NCBI GenBank assembly: GCA_030617815.1
Contig: JAUWUS010000006.1
Coordinates: 1-50,265 of the forward strand
Reading direction: 5' to 3'
DNA length: 50,265 bases
Source of the DNA: Gammaproteobacteria bacterium
GTDB taxonomy: Bacteria > Pseudomonadota > Gammaproteobacteria > UBA6429 > Thiohalophilaceae
The position numbers were made by a program, and so were the translations under genes. Below the pieces are notes generated by a model. That model was not told where the DNA came from and did not search any database. It was given only the letters and a program-made list of their open reading frames with translations. The first letter of the stretch is position 1, and each line of letters starts with the position of its first letter. Positions 17,035-26,569 of the stretch are shown piece after piece.

Positions 17035-17963
17035 GCATCATACCTCGGCTTTTGAATATCATCATCAAGCTGAGTCTGATGGCGCTGAAAAGCCAGGACA
17101 CCATCGTATGCTATAGGGTTTATTTCAGAATGTTGCCAGCCCGTTATTTCACCTGCACCTAAAATTAATAATCCTCCGGGCACGAGGTGTTTAACAAGCT
17201 GGTTTAAAATGGTTAAACGTATTTCACGTTTAAAATAAATAAGTACATTCTGGCAAATAATGATCTCCATTTTACCAACCGTACTTTTATCAATATTAAT
17301 TAAATTGAGGCGGTTAAAACAAATTCGTTTACGTAAAGACTCATTAACAAGATAATGATCTTTATCAGCGTCTAACAGATAATTTTTAATATATTCAACA
17401 GGCACATTACTAAAACGGTTTCGATGATAACGTGCTTTTTTGCCCACAGTTAAAGCGTCTTGACTAATATCAGAAGCAGTAACGGCTAAATAACATTTTT
17501 CATTTCGATCTGTTATGTATTTATCTATATACATCATTAAACTATATGGTTCTTCGCCTGTGGCACAGCCAACACTCCAGACATGAATACTGGAATTATT
17601 TTTTTCAAAGTCCAGTTTTTCAAGATACGCCTGTTTAATAAAAGACAAAGCCTGAGTATCACGAAAAAAACGTGTTTCATGCACGGTAAGCCTGTCAACC
17701 AGTGTTTCCCATTCAACACGCCCTGCTTTGCCATGCGTAACATAAGCAAAATAACTTTTATATTTATTTATTCCCAGTTCATGCATACGAATAGAAAGCT
17801 TTGATAATAAAAAACTTTTTCGCAATTCAGGTAAAGTAATTCCTGTTCGCTCTTCAAGCAAAGTAAGCCACGAAGCATACTCAACATCACTCATTGGCAT
17901 AAGTTTATTTAACCGCCATTGAGCTTGTGGCACTTCGTTCCCCTGAGCGTGAGTTACTAACAA
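17031..17963 (-). CDS. pilK: CheR-type chemoreceptor methyltransferase PilK
   Basis: PilK transfers methyl groups from SAM to glutamates of the receptor PilJ. The 310-residue protein has the CheR layout. An N-terminal helical domain includes SDVEYASWLTLLEERTGI and the receptor-contact region. The SAM-binding domain has VHETRFFRD, HVWSVGCATGEEPYSLMM near residue 128, AVTASDISQDAL, and the late IIICQNVLIYF plus GGLLILGAGE blocks. It is encoded between pilJ and chpA and overlaps chpA by four bases, so translation is probably coupled. The start at 17963 gives the longest plausible protein; a downstream ATG at MPMSDVEYASW (about 22 codons in) is also possible. Confidence 0.93.
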   Translation of the reverse strand: MLVTHAQGNEVPQAQWRLNKLMPMSDVEYASWLTLLEERTGITLPELRKSFLLSKLSIRMHELGINKYKSYFAYVTHGKAGRVEWETLVDRLTVHETRFFRDTQALSFIKQAYLEKLDFEKNNSSIHVWSVGCATGEEPYSLMMYIDKYITDRNEKCYLAVTASDISQDALTVGKKARYHRNRFSNVPVEYIKNYLLDADKDHYLVNESLRKRICFNRLNLINIDKSTVGKMEIIICQNVLIYFKREIRLTILNQLVKHLVPGGLLILGAGEITGWQHSEINPIAYDGVLAFQRHQTQLDDDIQKPRYDA

Positions 17964-18011
17964 GTTCTCATGTATCCATGATTAAAATTGAATGCTTATA
18001 AAGCAAACAAT

Positions 18012-20024
18012 CTATAAACGGAAACCAGCAACAGAATTACGTAATTCATTTGCTAATTCAGCAAGATTACCAATCGATGCTGCCGTTTCATTGGTACCAG
18101 CAGAGGTTTGCGTAGTGATTTCCTGAATCACGTTCATGGTGTCAGAAATATTAATCGCGGCACTGGCCTGTTGTTTGGCTGAATCCGAAATGGTTCGAAT
18201 AAGTTCAGCTAAATGTGTTGATACCGTTTCAATCTCTTCAAGTGATTGACCCGCATCCTGTGCCAGTCGCGCACCCTGCACCACTTCCGAAGTACTTTGT
18301 TCCATTGAAGCCACCGCTTCATTGGTATCTGTTTGAATCGCTTTTACCAACGCTTCAATTTGTCGTGTTGCATCGGCTGAACGTTCTGCAAGTCGCTGAA
18401 CTTCATCGGCAACAACCGCGAAACCACGACCGGCTTCACCCGCCATGGCGGCCTGAATAGCAGCATTTAATGCCAGAATATTGGTTTGTTCCGCAATATC
18501 ATTAATCAGTTCAACGATGTCACCAATTTCCTGTGATGATTCACCCAGACGTTTAATTCGTTTTGAGGTTTCCTGAATTTGCTCACGAATAGTGTCCATA
18601 CCATTAATTGTTTTTTGCACCGCATCCGCACCTTTGTTTGCGATACCAACTGATTTATCCGCTTCATCAGCCAGTTCGCCAGCATGGGTTGATACTGCCT
18701 CAATCGACACCGCCATTTCATTAATCGCCGCACTGGCACCGGTAATTTGTTGTGCCTGATGATCACTTGCCTCGGCAAGATGAATTGCCGTTGCCTGTGT
18801 TTGTTGTGCCGCAGAGGATACCTGTTGAGTCGTATCATTAATTGACGTTACCAAGGTCCGTAACGCGTCAATTGTATAATTAATAGAATCTGCAATCGCA
18901 CCTGTAATATCTTCGGTTACAGTTGCACTTACCGTTAAATCGCCATCAGCCAGGTTACCCATTTCATCAAGTAAGCGTAAAATTGCCTCTTGATTTCTGG
19001 TATTGGTTTCCTCAATAACAACCCGCGATGACTCTGTTGCTTGTAACTGGCTTTTAGAAGTACGGAAATAGATAAACGCTAACGCTACAATCAAAAAGAG
19101 AGTTAACGCACCCAAGAGCGTTACCAAATCTTGCACAATACGGCCTTCAAGCCTTCCCTGGTAAGCAACGGATAAAGCTTCAACCTGGCCTAACAATGCT
19201 TCTGATGAACCAAGTACCTCTTCTGCTGCCTCCGATACCTGAAACATTTCAGGTGAACGTTCCAGAATGTCACCCACCTGTTTGCGTAATTTTTTAAACA
19301 AACCTTGTACTACTTGAAGTTTTTCACGCGATTCCGGGTGAACAATGCGTTTAATGCCCAGGTTACGATTACCTCGCAACATGTCTTCTACCACACGCCC
19401 GAATAATGCAGCATCCCGACCAAACCGATCTGCTGCCGTAATCGCTTCTTCACCACCGCCTAATACACGGTTAACGTTACTGGAAATACGTTGGGTTAAC
19501 ATCAGCTGACGTGTTGCAATATAAATTTGATCTGGTGGCGCGCCCTGTTCAGCCATAATCGTTACAACTTCATCAGACACCGCTAATAAGTTAGGAATCT
19601 GTTCATTAATTGTCCCAACCAAAGAACGCATATAAGCAACAACTTTACGACTCTTAAGGATAGTATCAATATTGGTTTTATAACTGAGCCATAGATCTTC
19701 AAGCTCTGACATCATGCCCAGACCAGCAACATTCGTTGTGTGCCATTGCAGCGTTTCATCAAAGTCATCACGACCTTTTTGTAATACGGCAAAGGCTTTG
19801 ATATTACCACGCGCCGCTTCTGCCGCCACTGTTGCCAACTGCTGCGAAAGTACGCGTTGGTCACCAATTCGAGTTAAATATTCGCGATCTTGTGCTTCTT
19901 TAATAACAACAAAGCTATAAGCCACCCCCATCGCAATAATTACTATTATTAACATTCCAATCAAGTACGTCATTAATCGACTTGAACTTATGCCCGAAAA
20001 CAGGTTTTTACTGCTGCGCTTCAT
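18012..20024 (-). CDS. pilJ: Type IV pilus chemoreceptor PilJ
   Basis: PilJ is the inner-membrane methyl-accepting receptor of the Pil-Chp system. The 670-residue protein has a short cytoplasmic start, a first membrane helix at about residues 18-40, and a periplasmic PilJ-type sensor of about 250 residues. A second helix at about 298-320 ([17 protein letters not shown]) is followed by a HAMP-like region and a long signalling coiled coil. The hairpin tip is diagnostic: [17 protein letters not shown] then [20 protein letters not shown] near residues 510-545. In Pseudomonas, PilJ interacts with pilin and signals surface contact. No C-terminal CheR/CheB docking pentapeptide is visible. It sits between pilI and pilK in operon order. 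Confidence 0.95.
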   Translation of the reverse strand: MKRSSKNLFSGISSSRLMTYLIGMLIIVIIAMGVAYSFVVIKEAQDREYLTRIGDQRVLSQQLATVAAEAARGNIKAFAVLQKGRDDFDETLQWHTTNVAGLGMMSELEDLWLSYKTNIDTILKSRKVVAYMRSLVGTINEQIPNLLAVSDEVVTIMAEQGAPPDQIYIATRQLMLTQRISSNVNRVLGGGEEAITAADRFGRDAALFGRVVEDMLRGNRNLGIKRIVHPESREKLQVVQGLFKKLRKQVGDILERSPEMFQVSEAAEEVLGSSEALLGQVEALSVAYQGRLEGRIVQDLVTLLGALTLFLIVALAFIYFRTSKSQLQATESSRVVIEETNTRNQEAILRLLDEMGNLADGDLTVSATVTEDITGAIADSINYTIDALRTLVTSINDTTQQVSSAAQQTQATAIHLAEASDHQAQQITGASAAINEMAVSIEAVSTHAGELADEADKSVGIANKGADAVQKTINGMDTIREQIQETSKRIKRLGESSQEIGDIVELINDIAEQTNILALNAAIQAAMAGEAGRGFAVVADEVQRLAERSADATRQIEALVKAIQTDTNEAVASMEQSTSEVVQGARLAQDAGQSLEEIETVSTHLAELIRTISDSAKQQASAAINISDTMNVIQEITTQTSAGTNETAASIGNLAELANELRNSVAGFRL

Positions 20025-20167
20025 GATTAACTCCTACCATCGACAAATAATTTCGCCCATTTAATAAATATTGACTATTGCTTATAATAAAATTATTTAA
20101 TGCCCTAGCCCTTCAAATACAACATGCAAAAAACATGTCGTTAGTCACTATAAAAAATCTGTTCACT

Positions 20168-20716
20168 CTATCTATTTTGTGTAGCCACTTGTAAAAAACT
20201 GGGATCAGCAGCTAAATTATCCATATCAAAAATGCCCCAATGCATATTTCCTTTGAGAAAAGCACCTTGCAAATATTTTTTCAGGTTATCTGAAACTTCA
20301 GGTACATTTTTAGTTCGTTCTTCTTCAAAAAAATGTCGCATGCCAAAAACTTCATCAACCATCAAACCCGACACTAACTCACCTTTTTTAATCAGAATGA
20401 TTCGTGTTTTACGTCCTGACTGTACTGTCTCGCCATCAATAAAATCCCGCAAATCCATAATAGGCAGTAACATGCCGCGAATGTTAGCGATACCTTTTAC
20501 CCAGGAAAGAGCACTAGGAATACGTGTCATCTCAGGTGCAATCAAAATTTCATCAACTTCTTCTAACTTTGATAATAAATAAGTATTACCTAGCCTGAAC
20601 CCCACTCCAGACCACGTTCTTCTAACCTCAATTTGCTGAGGCAAACCTAATGCTTTTGTGCGGCTCCTAACTTCGATATCCTGCAACAAGGCATAGGCTT
20701 TAGAAACAACAGTCAT
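20168..20716 (-). CDS. pilI: CheW-like adaptor PilI
   Basis: PilI couples the receptor PilJ to the kinase ChpA. This 182-residue protein is a single CheW domain: GVGFRLGNTYLLSKLEEVDEIL, WVKGIANIRGMLLPIMDLRDFI (the conserved G-I-x-N-x-R-G block), RIILIKKGELVSGLMVDEVFGM, and YLQGAF toward the end. It has no membrane segment. It lies between pilH (18 bases upstream) and pilJ (143 bases downstream), the standard order pilG-pilH-pilI-pilJ. The longer gap before pilJ shows no open frame or clear terminator, so the operon probably runs through it. Confidence 0.93.
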   Translation of the reverse strand: MTVVSKAYALLQDIEVRSRTKALGLPQQIEVRRTWSGVGFRLGNTYLLSKLEEVDEILIAPEMTRIPSALSWVKGIANIRGMLLPIMDLRDFIDGETVQSGRKTRIILIKKGELVSGLMVDEVFGMRHFFEEERTKNVPEVSDNLKKYLQGAFLKGNMHWGIFDMDNLAADPSFLQVATQNR

Positions 20717-20734
20717 AATTCAATTAACCTGTAC

Positions 20735-21094
20735 TTATAAAATAGAACTGATTTTTTCTATTAAAATAGCTTCATCAACCGGTTTAGTAATATAGTCTTT
20801 TGCACCCTGACGCAAACCCCACATTCTGTCGGTCTCCTGATCTTTTGTTGTCACAATAATAATCGGAATATTTTCTGTTTCAGGAGCTTTAGTCAAAGCA
20901 CGAGTTGCCTGAAAACCATTCATACCAGGCATAACCACATCCATCAAAACAAGATCCGGTTTTTTTGCTGTTATTTGCTTAATACCGGACTCTGCATTAT
21001 CTGCCGAATCCACTACGTGGCCATTTTTCTCAAGCATTGCTTTAAGAACATGGACTTCTGTTGGTGAGTCATCCACGATAAATATATTAGCCAT
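20735..21094 (-). CDS. pilH: Response regulator PilH
   Basis: PilH is a single-domain CheY-like receiver of 119 residues. In Pseudomonas it acts with PilT-dependent retraction or as a phosphate sink for ChpA. The receiver residues are visible: an acidic pair in IFIVDDSPTEV, the phosphoacceptor in LVLMDVVMPGMNGFQ near residue 52, the threonine in IIIVTTKDQETD, and the lysine in YITKPVD. There is no output domain. It is the second gene of the cluster, with 85 bases after pilG and 18 before pilI. Assignment as PilH rather than PilG rests on gene order and the MWGLRQGAKDYITKPVDE block typical of PilH. Confidence 0.93.
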   Translation of the reverse strand: MANIFIVDDSPTEVHVLKAMLEKNGHVVDSADNAESGIKQITAKKPDLVLMDVVMPGMNGFQATRALTKAPETENIPIIIVTTKDQETDRMWGLRQGAKDYITKPVDEAILIEKISSIL

Positions 21095-21179
21095 TTTTTT
21101 CTCCTGTATTCTTATATCTTAAATTTATAACTAACTTTCTGAAAAATATTTAATCTGTTTTTCAGCCGTAATTTACACA

Positions 21180-21581
21180 CTAATCCAGCACAAGTTGCTG
21201 AATCGCACTTAATAATTCATCTTTAGTAAAGGGTTTTGTCAAATATTGTTCTGATCCCACAATACGCCCACGAGCGCGATCAAAAAGACCATCTTTACTC
21301 GATAACATAACAATCGGTGTATTTTTAAATACTTTATTATTTTTAATTAGTGCTGTTGTTTGATAGCCATCAAGGCGAGGCATCATAATATCAACGAATA
21401 TTATGTCCGGTTTATGATCCGTAATCTTGGAAAGTGCTTCAAAGCCATCTGTTGCGGTAAAAACCTCACAGCCGGCTTTTTTCAATAATGTTTCCGCAGT
21501 TCGACGAATTGTCTTACTGTCGTCAATCACCATTACTTTCAGACCTTGAAATCCATCACTCATTATTTGTTCTGCCAGCAT
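21180..21581 (-). CDS. pilG: Response regulator PilG
   Basis: PilG is a single-domain receiver; in Pseudomonas it promotes pilus extension and cAMP signalling downstream of ChpA. The protein has 133 residues. Receiver marks are KVMVIDDSKTIRRTAE, the phosphoacceptor in IIFVDIMMPRLDGYQ near residue 59, IVMLSSKDGLFDRARGRIVGS, and the lysine in YLTKPFTK. The extended start MLAEQIM... has AGG about nine bases upstream; a second ATG six codons later is also possible. It is the first gene of the leftward Pil-Chp cluster and lies divergent to gshB across a 362-base AT-rich region that must hold the cluster promoter. Confidence 0.93.
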   Translation of the reverse strand: MLAEQIMSDGFQGLKVMVIDDSKTIRRTAETLLKKAGCEVFTATDGFEALSKITDHKPDIIFVDIMMPRLDGYQTTALIKNNKVFKNTPIVMLSSKDGLFDRARGRIVGSEQYLTKPFTKDELLSAIQQLVLD

Positions 21582-21943
21582 CCTAATATATACCTAACCA
21601 TATGATTTTATTCACTTTTATATTTTTAGCGCTAATATGCAAACCCAGTCACATTTAGTTAACATATTTAACATAGTTTTTAATTATACTCCATAAGTAT
21701 TTATAATCTATAGAATATTTTGTTTTTTAACCTGATCCTAGAAAACACACTAATAAAGTGCCTACCAACCTAAAAAATACCTCAAAATAACGCTGTTCTA
21801 CTCTTTTTTTCAAATACTCAGTATCAATTATCGGCAAACACCGGATCAACTTTAGAAAATATCACCATGACCTGATGATAAACTAACGGTATAGTTCATT
21901 GATGGAACAGCCCTTTATGCAACAAAACAGTAAAATTTAACCT
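21582..21943. promoter_or_regulatory. Divergent control region between pilG and gshB
   Basis: This 362-base AT-rich gap has no open frame of note. It should carry the promoters of the leftward pil-chp cluster and the rightward gshB run. The best single element is a minus-strand TATAAT at 21688-21683, about 100 bases before pilG, but no good -35 hexamer lies at the right distance. No repeat or known RNA was recognised. Confidence 0.4.
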
Positions 21944-22906
21944 ATGTCACTAAAAATTGGCGTCGTGATGGATCCCATTGGAAACATCAATTTCAAAAAA
22001 GACAGTACACTAGCCATGTTGCTCGAAGCGCAGTCACGTGGCTGGACGCTTTTTTATATGGAGCAGGCTGATCTCTATATGGCGCATGATGTTGCTCGCG
22101 CGCAAATGAAACCTTTAAAAGTTTTTAATAATGCAAACAACTGGTACCAGTTAGATTCAGCAGAAGATCAAACGCTTAATTCCCTTGATGCTATTTTAAT
22201 GCGCAAAGATCCTCCTTTTAATATGGACTACATATACAGCACTTATATTCTTGAAAAAGCAGAAGAAAAAGGCACGCTCATTATTAACAAACCACAAAGC
22301 TTGCGCGATGCCAATGAAAAACTTTTCACCAATAATTTTCCTCAATGTATGCCAGCCACCCTGGTTTCTTCACAGGCAAAACATATCAAAACCTTTTATC
22401 AGGAACATAAAGATATTATTCTCAAACCATTAGATGGTATGGGCGGCGCTTCAGTTTTTCGTATTAAACCCGGTGACTCAAACCTCGGTGTAATTATTGA
22501 AACACTGACAAAACACGGAACAACATTGGCCATGGTGCAACGTTTTATCCCTGAAATTAAACAAGGCGATAAACGTATATTATTAATTAATGGTGAACCC
22601 ATACCTTATGCATTAGCGCGCATTCCAGCCAAAGGTGAAACTCGCGCCAACCTTGCCGCCGGTGGTGAAGGTGTCGGTATTGAACTGACTGATCGTGATC
22701 GCTGGATCTGTGAACAGGTTGCTCCGCTGTTAAAAGCAAAAGGTTTAATCTTTGTTGGCATTGATGTTATTGGTGATTACCTTACCGAAGTAAATGTCAC
22801 CAGCCCAACGTGTATTCGTGAACTGGATAAACAGTTTAATATTAATATCAGCGCAGTGTTGATGGATTGGATTATGAATCAAATCAAAAAACACCGGTCT
22901 CATTAA
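21944..22906 (+). CDS. gshB: Glutathione synthetase
   Basis: GshB joins gamma-glutamylcysteine and glycine with ATP to make glutathione in the cytoplasm. The 320-residue length is normal. Family marks are the N-terminal LKIGVVMDPIGNINFKKDST, LDAILMRKDPPFNMDYIY, the ATP-grasp segments IILKPLDGMGGASVFRI, IPEIKQGDKRILLINGEP, and the C-terminal GIDVIGDYLTEVNVTSPTC. It heads a rightward gene run (gshB-apbE-tonB-yqgE-yqgF-pyrR-pyrB-pyrC') that, apart from apbE, keeps Pseudomonas order. The start lacks a strong ribosome site. Confidence 0.97.
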   Translation: MSLKIGVVMDPIGNINFKKDSTLAMLLEAQSRGWTLFYMEQADLYMAHDVARAQMKPLKVFNNANNWYQLDSAEDQTLNSLDAILMRKDPPFNMDYIYSTYILEKAEEKGTLIINKPQSLRDANEKLFTNNFPQCMPATLVSSQAKHIKTFYQEHKDIILKPLDGMGGASVFRIKPGDSNLGVIIETLTKHGTTLAMVQRFIPEIKQGDKRILLINGEPIPYALARIPAKGETRANLAAGGEGVGIELTDRDRWICEQVAPLLKAKGLIFVGIDVIGDYLTEVNVTSPTCIRELDKQFNINISAVLMDWIMNQIKKHRSH

Positions 22907-22925
22907 ACAGGTTCAAGGATATATC

Positions 22926-24008
22926 GTGCGCCACCTTTTTTTAAAACGTCTTTTAATTTTACTTACGCTTGTCATCGTTAGCAGCGCTTGCCAGCAAAAA
23001 AAGCCTCGCGAGTACCATGACAATTTTTTAGTCTTTGGCACCATTATTAATGTCACATTACTCGACGTTGATGATAAAACGGCCGAAGAAGCTTTTCGAT
23101 ATATCCGTGAAGATCTTAAAGTAATGCATCGTGTCTGGCACGTATGGGAACCAGGTTCATTAATGCGTATGAATCAGTTACTGGAGTACACCAGCGAATT
23201 TTCTGCTGCACCAAGTGTATTAGAACTTATTCATGTTGCTAAAGATTTAGCCATCAAAAGTCAGCATTTATTTAACCCTGCCATTGGTAAATTAATTGCT
23301 TTATGGGGTTTTCACAGCAATAAACAAGCCGGAATCTTACCTTCAGATCAGGCCATTAAAGAGCTGGTTAAACAAAATCCTACGCTAGAAGATATAACAA
23401 TCAAAGGCGTTAGAATGAGTAATAATAATGCTGCAGTAAAAATTGATCTCGGTGGCATAGCAAAAGGTTTTGCTATTGATCGTTTACTCAACTATCTAAA
23501 ACAACGTGGTATCCATAACGCACTCATTAATACTGGCGGAGATCTTAAAGTCATAGGAAAGCATAATAATCGTCCATGGAGAATTGCCATTCGTGATCCA
23601 CGTTTTAAATATCAGGATCAACATACAAATAAAAAGCTGAACGTTATTGCTTTACTCGATCTTAATGATAATGAAGCCGCATTTACCTCTGGTGACTATG
23701 AACGTTATTTTAAAAATAAAAACAATCAGGACAAGCATCTCCATCATATTATTGATCCAAGAACAGGCTACCCTGCAACAGGTACGCAATCTGTCACCGT
23801 ATTACATCAAAATGCAGCAACCGCAGATGCTGCTGCAACCGCTCTTTTTGTTGCAGGGCCAAAACAATGGGTTGAAATAGCAAAATCCATGGGAATTAAA
23901 TATGTTTTACTTATTGATGAGAATGGCAAGCTACATGTTTCTGCTGCCATGAAAAAGCGATTAAAACTTAAACAAGCTCGCGAAATCATAGAACAAATTA
24001 AATTATGA
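22926..24008 (+). CDS. ApbE-family FAD:protein FMN transferase, lipoprotein
   Basis: ApbE proteins attach FMN covalently to a threonine of target redox proteins (for example Rnf/Nqr subunits) in the periplasm, using FAD. This 360-residue protein starts with GTG at 22926, supported by AAGGA. It has a hydrophobic signal with the lipobox VSSAC, so it should be a lipoprotein anchored at about residue 22. Marks are VFGTIINVTL, LFNPAIGKLIALWGFH, KIDLGGIAKGFAIDRLL near residue 176, NALINTGGDLKVIG, the HHIIDPRTGYPA box, and TADAAATALFV. It lies 19 bases after gshB and overlaps tonB by four bases, so it is in the operon. An apbE here is not part of the usual gshB-tonB-yqgE order. No target flavoprotein is evident in the window. 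Confidence 0.92.
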   Translation: MRHLFLKRLLILLTLVIVSSACQQKKPREYHDNFLVFGTIINVTLLDVDDKTAEEAFRYIREDLKVMHRVWHVWEPGSLMRMNQLLEYTSEFSAAPSVLELIHVAKDLAIKSQHLFNPAIGKLIALWGFHSNKQAGILPSDQAIKELVKQNPTLEDITIKGVRMSNNNAAVKIDLGGIAKGFAIDRLLNYLKQRGIHNALINTGGDLKVIGKHNNRPWRIAIRDPRFKYQDQHTNKKLNVIALLDLNDNEAAFTSGDYERYFKNKNNQDKHLHHIIDPRTGYPATGTQSVTVLHQNAATADAAATALFVAGPKQWVEIAKSMGIKYVLLIDENGKLHVSAAMKKRLKLKQAREIIEQIKL

Positions 24009-24910
24009 GCATGAACAGCCAAACAATTAATCCCGTCAGCGTTACTCAAAGTGACCGCATGAGTTTGACCATATTTTTTGCTCTTGCCATTCATGCGATA
24101 TTAATTCTGGGTATTAGTTTTGATTTAATGGACAACAGTAGTGATGTGATTACTACTATGGAAGTCACTCTGGTTCATCAACGCTCGATTGAAGCACCCG
24201 AAGAAGCTGATTATCTGGCCCAGGCCAATCAACTCGGTGGTGGCACCCAGCAAGAAAAAAGTCGACCCAGTAGTCCATTCTCAAATCCATTGCCTACACT
24301 GGAAGAAGGCTATGCACCCAATAGCCGTCGTGCTATGTCTCCACCACCCGTTAAAAAAGCACAAAAACAAACTGAAATCATGAGCGTAGAACAATCTACG
24401 CAACGCACCAATAGCCAAAAATTAAAAGAAGAAACCTCCATCAACATAAAAAGTTTAACTGCCGCACAACTTTTTGAACGCAGCCAGCAAGTTGCCAAAT
24501 TAAGTGCCGAAATTAATAAACTGAAAACAGCCTATCAACAAACGCCTAAACACACATGGGTGCACGGTGCTAACGCCAAACAATATCGTTTTGCCAGTTA
24601 TATGGATGCGTGGCGCACTAAAGTAGAACGCATCGGCAATCTCAATTATCCCGCCGTCGTAACCCGAAAAAAACTCACCGGGAGCTTATTACTTGATGTT
24701 GCTATTAACCCTGATGGCAGTATTCACTCTACCCGAATAACACGATCTTCTGGCTTTCCAGAGCTTGATCAGGCTGCTTTGCGTATTGTAAATATGTCCG
24801 CACCATTCCCACCTTTAACCAAAGACATTCTTAAAGATACGGATATTTTGCATATTCCACGAGTATGGCGCTTCCAACAGGGTAGTCGCTTACAAACCTC
24901 TTTTAAATAA
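24005..24910 (+). CDS. TonB-family energy transducer, TonB3-like
   Basis: TonB proteins span the inner membrane, reach across the periplasm and drive outer-membrane functions with the proton gradient. This 301-residue protein has one membrane anchor at about residues 20-40 (LTIFFALAIHAILILGISF) and a Pro/Gln/Ser-rich, charged middle. The C-terminal TonB domain carries YPAVVTRKKLTGSLLLDVAINPDGSI and the SSGFPELDQAALRIV block. Its place between gshB and yqgE equals Pseudomonas tonB3, reported to be needed for twitching motility. That suits the adjacent Pil-Chp cluster better than siderophore uptake. No exbB/exbD is beside it. It overlaps apbE by ATGA. Confidence 0.87.
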   Translation: MSMNSQTINPVSVTQSDRMSLTIFFALAIHAILILGISFDLMDNSSDVITTMEVTLVHQRSIEAPEEADYLAQANQLGGGTQQEKSRPSSPFSNPLPTLEEGYAPNSRRAMSPPPVKKAQKQTEIMSVEQSTQRTNSQKLKEETSINIKSLTAAQLFERSQQVAKLSAEINKLKTAYQQTPKHTWVHGANAKQYRFASYMDAWRTKVERIGNLNYPAVVTRKKLTGSLLLDVAINPDGSIHSTRITRSSGFPELDQAALRIVNMSAPFPPLTKDILKDTDILHIPRVWRFQQGSRLQTSFK

Positions 24911-24962
24911 TAAATATGCTATCGCTTGCTATAACGCAGTCTCTCATCAATACTTTAAAATT

Positions 24963-25556
24963 ATGAGACCACAAACAATGTCCGATAAATTTTCACTTTG
25001 TAATCATTTCCTTATTGCAATGCCGAGTCTGAACGATCCTAACTTTGAGCAAAGCGTCAGCTATATTTGCGAGCACAATAACGACGGAGCAATGGGCATT
25101 GTTATCAACCGCCCGACTAGCCTCACCTTTGCAGATCTTTGTGAACAGCTGGAGATTGAAATTACCGATACAGACACAGTAAGTTACCCTGTTTTTGACG
25201 GTGGCCCGGTCGAAACAGAACGTGGTTTTATTTTACATTCACCGGTAGGTGAGTGGGAAAGCACCCTCGCCGTCACGAAAGATATTGGTTTAACCATGTC
25301 TCAGGATATTATTCAGGCCATTGCAGAAGGTTATGATGCTAACAACAAGCCTCCCGAACATTTTATTATCACTCTCGGTTATGCCGGCTGGAGTAAAGAT
25401 CAAATAGAAGATGAAATATCAGAAAATGTCTGGTTAAACGTACCCGCCAGTAAAGAAATATTATTTCGCACACCAGTCGAACAACGTTGGACCGCTGCGG
25501 CTGCATCACTGGGAATTAACTTACAACAACTCTCAACTGATATTGGTCATGGCTAA
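24963..25556 (+). CDS. yqgE: YqgE/AlgH family protein
   Basis: This 197-residue protein is of the DUF179 (YqgE/AlgH) family; its biochemical role is not established. Family marks are NHFLIAMPSLNDPNFEQSVSYI, NNDGAMGIVINRPT, VFDGGPVETERGFILH, FIITLGYAGWSKDQIEDEI and the C-terminal RWTAAAASLGIN. No membrane segment is seen. The start could be 24963 or the ATG at 24978, which gives the more usual short N terminus; neither has a strong ribosome site. It overlaps yqgF by eight bases, and the pair yqgE-yqgF is conserved across Gammaproteobacteria. Confidence 0.93.
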   Translation: MRPQTMSDKFSLCNHFLIAMPSLNDPNFEQSVSYICEHNNDGAMGIVINRPTSLTFADLCEQLEIEITDTDTVSYPVFDGGPVETERGFILHSPVGEWESTLAVTKDIGLTMSQDIIQAIAEGYDANNKPPEHFIITLGYAGWSKDQIEDEISENVWLNVPASKEILFRTPVEQRWTAAAASLGINLQQLSTDIGHG

Positions 25557-26034
25557 AACTCGACGCACCCTGCTTGGATTTGATTTTGGCACTAAACGGA
25601 TCGGTATCGCCATTGCCCAGGAAGTCACTGGTACAGCAAGTCCACTCACCACCATAAAGGCCATAAAACATAAACCTGACTGGGAAAGCATCTCAAAAAT
25701 TATTACTGAATGGCAACCCGATTTATTAGTGGTGGGTTTACCTCTGCATATGGACGGCACTGAACAGCCAATGACTCAAGCAGCAAGGCGCTTTTCGAAC
25801 CAGCTTAATGGCCGTTACCAAATCCCCATCGCATTAATGGACGAGCGATTAAGCTCAAATGAAGCTGAAAGCATCTTGAATGAACAATCAGGTTCTCGCG
25901 GTTCTCTATTTCGTGATTCTATGTTCCCAGACAAGGCACAAATTGATATGATATCGGCCCAGCTCATCCTGCAAAGCTGGATGTCGCTGCAAGAAGATGA
26001 AAAAAATAAATCGTATACGCAAAAAAACGGATAA
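25549..26034 (+). CDS. yqgF: Holliday junction resolvase-like YqgF (RuvX)
   Basis: YqgF/RuvX is an RNase H-fold nuclease linked to pre-16S rRNA 5' end maturation and proposed as an alternative Holliday resolvase. The ATG at 25549 gives 161 residues. Marks are TLLGFDFGTKRIGIAIAQ (catalytic aspartate in the first strand), LLVVGLPLHMDGTEQPMT, and the MDERLSS segment followed by the late acidic residue in IDMISAQLIL. The length is slightly longer than the usual 140-150. It overlaps yqgE by eight bases and precedes pyrR by 10 bases. Confidence 0.93.
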   Translation: MAKTRRTLLGFDFGTKRIGIAIAQEVTGTASPLTTIKAIKHKPDWESISKIITEWQPDLLVVGLPLHMDGTEQPMTQAARRFSNQLNGRYQIPIALMDERLSSNEAESILNEQSGSRGSLFRDSMFPDKAQIDMISAQLILQSWMSLQEDEKNKSYTQKNG

Positions 26035-26044
26035 ATAACCAATA

Positions 26045-26569
26045 ATGACAGAGCGCCCGGAAAGCCAAAAGCTCGATACCCCCGCCCTTCTGGAGACATT
26101 ATCCAGCGATTTACGTGATCTATTACAAACCCGCAATATTGAAAATCCACTCATGATCGGTATTCATACCGGTGGCGCCTGGGTTGCGGAAGAATTACAT
26201 AAAAATTTAAACATTAAACAACCTCTTGGCACACTGAATATCACCTTTTACCGCGATGATTTCACTCGCATCGGTATGCACCCACAAGTAACGCCTTCAA
26301 ATTTGCCTTTTAGTATTGATGATCAACATATTATTTTAGTCGATGACGTTCTTCACACCGGCCGCACTATTCGTGCCGCTTTAAACGAAATTTTTGATTA
26401 TGGCCGTCCTGCATCCGTTCTGCTTGCAGTCCTTGTTGAGCGAGACTGTCGTGAACTCCCCATATCAGCGGATGTTGCAGCAACACGTATCCAGTTAAAA
26501 ACAAACCAGCATATCAAACTTGCTCGTGACAAAAATAATCTAACGCTCTCGATTGCGGAGGCTAAATGA
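26045..26569 (+). CDS. pyrR: PyrR-type phosphoribosyltransferase / pyrimidine regulator
   Basis: PyrR has a phosphoribosyltransferase fold; in Gram-positives it binds pyr mRNA and also has uracil phosphoribosyltransferase activity. This 174-residue copy shows the PRPP loop [19 protein letters not shown] near residues 97-115, the [12 protein letters not shown] flexible loop, and [15 protein letters not shown]. No PyrR-type attenuator hairpins are visible, because the gene directly follows yqgF and overlaps pyrB by four bases. RNA-binding control in this operon is therefore unsupported. A regulatory effect on pyr genes has been proposed in Pseudomonas, where the same order pyrR-pyrB-pyrC' is found. 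Confidence 0.92.
   Translation: MTERPESQKLDTPALLETLSSDLRDLLQTRNIENPLMIGIHTGGAWVAEELHKNLNIKQPLGTLNITFYRDDFTRIGMHPQVTPSNLPFSIDDQHIILVDDVLHTGRTIRAALNEIFDYGRPASVLLAVLVERDCRELPISADVAATRIQLKTNQHIKLARDKNNLTLSIAEAK

Noticed and set aside
26045-26569. PyrR-controlled attenuator upstream of pyrR
   Set aside because: Only ten bases separate yqgF from pyrR, and no anti-antiterminator or terminator hairpins are present.
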